Source: Rhodospirillales bacterium
Lineage (GTDB): Bacteria > Pseudomonadota > Alphaproteobacteria > Rhodospirillales > Casp-alpha2
Assembly (NCBI GenBank): GCA_030727885.1
Contig: JANRAT010000182.1
Location: 1 to 5,212, forward strand
Length of the DNA: 5,212 nt
Direction: 5' to 3'
The notes under the pieces are model-generated. The model had not been told where the DNA came from and did no database searches. It saw nothing but the letters and a program-made list of their open reading frames with translations. A program made the position numbers and the translations under genes. The stretch's first letter is position 1. Each line of letters starts with the position of its first letter. Shown piece by piece: positions 4,738 through 5,212 of this stretch.

Positions 4738-5212
4738 ATGAATTTTGATGTGCGGCCTTTATCAACACATCTCGGCGCCGAAGTGCGCGGACTTGATCTG
4801 AACGACGGCCTTGGCGACAACGTGTTGGCCACGCTCAAGCAAACCTGGCTGGACCACGGTGGCCTGATGGTGATCCGCGATCAGCAGAACCTGACCACGG
4901 AAGCCCACATCGCCTTCGCGGCAAAGATGGGACCGCTGTTCGGTGCCCCGGACCAGTCGCCCCTGCAAGATACCGTGAGCCGCTATATCCATCCCGATTT
5001 TCCGGAAATCTACCGGGTTTCCAACAAGCTCGACGCCAAGGGCGAGCCACTCGGCCGCAAGGGTGCCGGCACCTATTGGCATTCCGACGTCAGCTTTCGT
5101 GAACGCCCGGCCGGTGCCTCGATCCTGCACGGCGTTGAAATTCCGAAGATCGGCGGTGATACCCTGTTCGCCAACATGACCAAGGCTTTCAAGGAACTGT
5201 CGGAAGGCATGA
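4738..5212 (+). CDS. TauD/TfdA-family Fe(II)/2-oxoglutarate dioxygenase (cut by window edge)
   Basis: The first 158 residues of a non-haem Fe(II), 2-oxoglutarate-dependent oxygenase, roughly half of the family's usual 280-300. The N-terminus VRPLSTHLGAEVRGLDL and the segment GGLMVIRDQQNLTTEAHIAF are typical of taurine dioxygenase relatives. The iron-binding HxD is present as H115 and D117 in YWHSDVSF. It is followed by ERPAGASILHGVEIPKIGGD and TLFANM, matching the region after HxD in TauD. The second iron His and the 2-oxoglutarate-binding Arg would lie beyond the window. Members hydroxylate taurine, alkyl sulphates, phenoxyacetates and many other small acids, so the substrate cannot be told from this half. 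It is transcribed away from the radical SAM gene and may share regulation with it. Confidence 0.93.
   Translation, partial: MNFDVRPLSTHLGAEVRGLDLNDGLGDNVLATLKQTWLDHGGLMVIRDQQNLTTEAHIAFAAKMGPLFGAPDQSPLQDTVSRYIHPDFPEIYRVSNKLDAKGEPLGRKGAGTYWHSDVSFRERPAGASILHGVEIPKIGGDTLFANMTKAFKELSEGM

Noticed and set aside
4762..5130. Minus-strand open frame of 122 codons opposite the dioxygenase
   Set aside because: It is antisense to a gene with a good ribosome binding site and the HxD iron motif.

Overview
The window looks like chromosomal DNA from a GC-rich proteobacterium, most likely an alphaproteobacterium. I infer this from the sequence style of FolE and ApaG, the lipoprotein-type OmpA-family protein and the GC-rich codon use. 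No tRNA, rRNA, CRISPR array, insertion sequence or phage gene is visible, and no gap between genes exceeds about 175 bases.

Six genes lie on the minus strand and one on the plus strand. In minus-strand transcription order they are: a radical SAM protein (4565 to 3618), a metallophosphoesterase-like protein (3609 to 2743), an OmpA-family lipoprotein (2631 to 1762), apaG (1665 to 1258), folE (1126 to 458), and an unrecognised protein (355, running off the left edge at base 1). On the plus strand, a TauD/TfdA-type Fe(II)/2-oxoglutarate dioxygenase starts at 4738 and runs off the right edge. It is divergent from the radical SAM gene across a 172-base gap that carries a plausible sigma70 promoter for the dioxygenase.

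The radical SAM and phosphoesterase-like genes are 8 bases apart, or overlap by 16 if a GTG start is used, so they almost certainly form a translationally coupled pair acting in one pathway. The pathway is unknown. The phosphoesterase-like protein has lost exactly the residues that build one of the two metal sites of the calcineurin-like fold, keeps those of the other, and carries a small cysteine cluster. The radical SAM protein has a cysteine-rich C-terminus suggesting an auxiliary Fe-S cluster. This pair is the best candidate here for an under-described system.

The remaining genes are housekeeping-like: an outer-membrane/peptidoglycan lipoprotein, ApaG, and GTP cyclohydrolase I (first step of folate/pterin synthesis). 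folE appears to have its own promoter, with a perfect 7-7-7 inverted repeat overlying the -35 element and most of the spacer. This suggests folE is regulated by a dedicated repressor. A hairpin at the apaG stop codon sits just upstream of that promoter.
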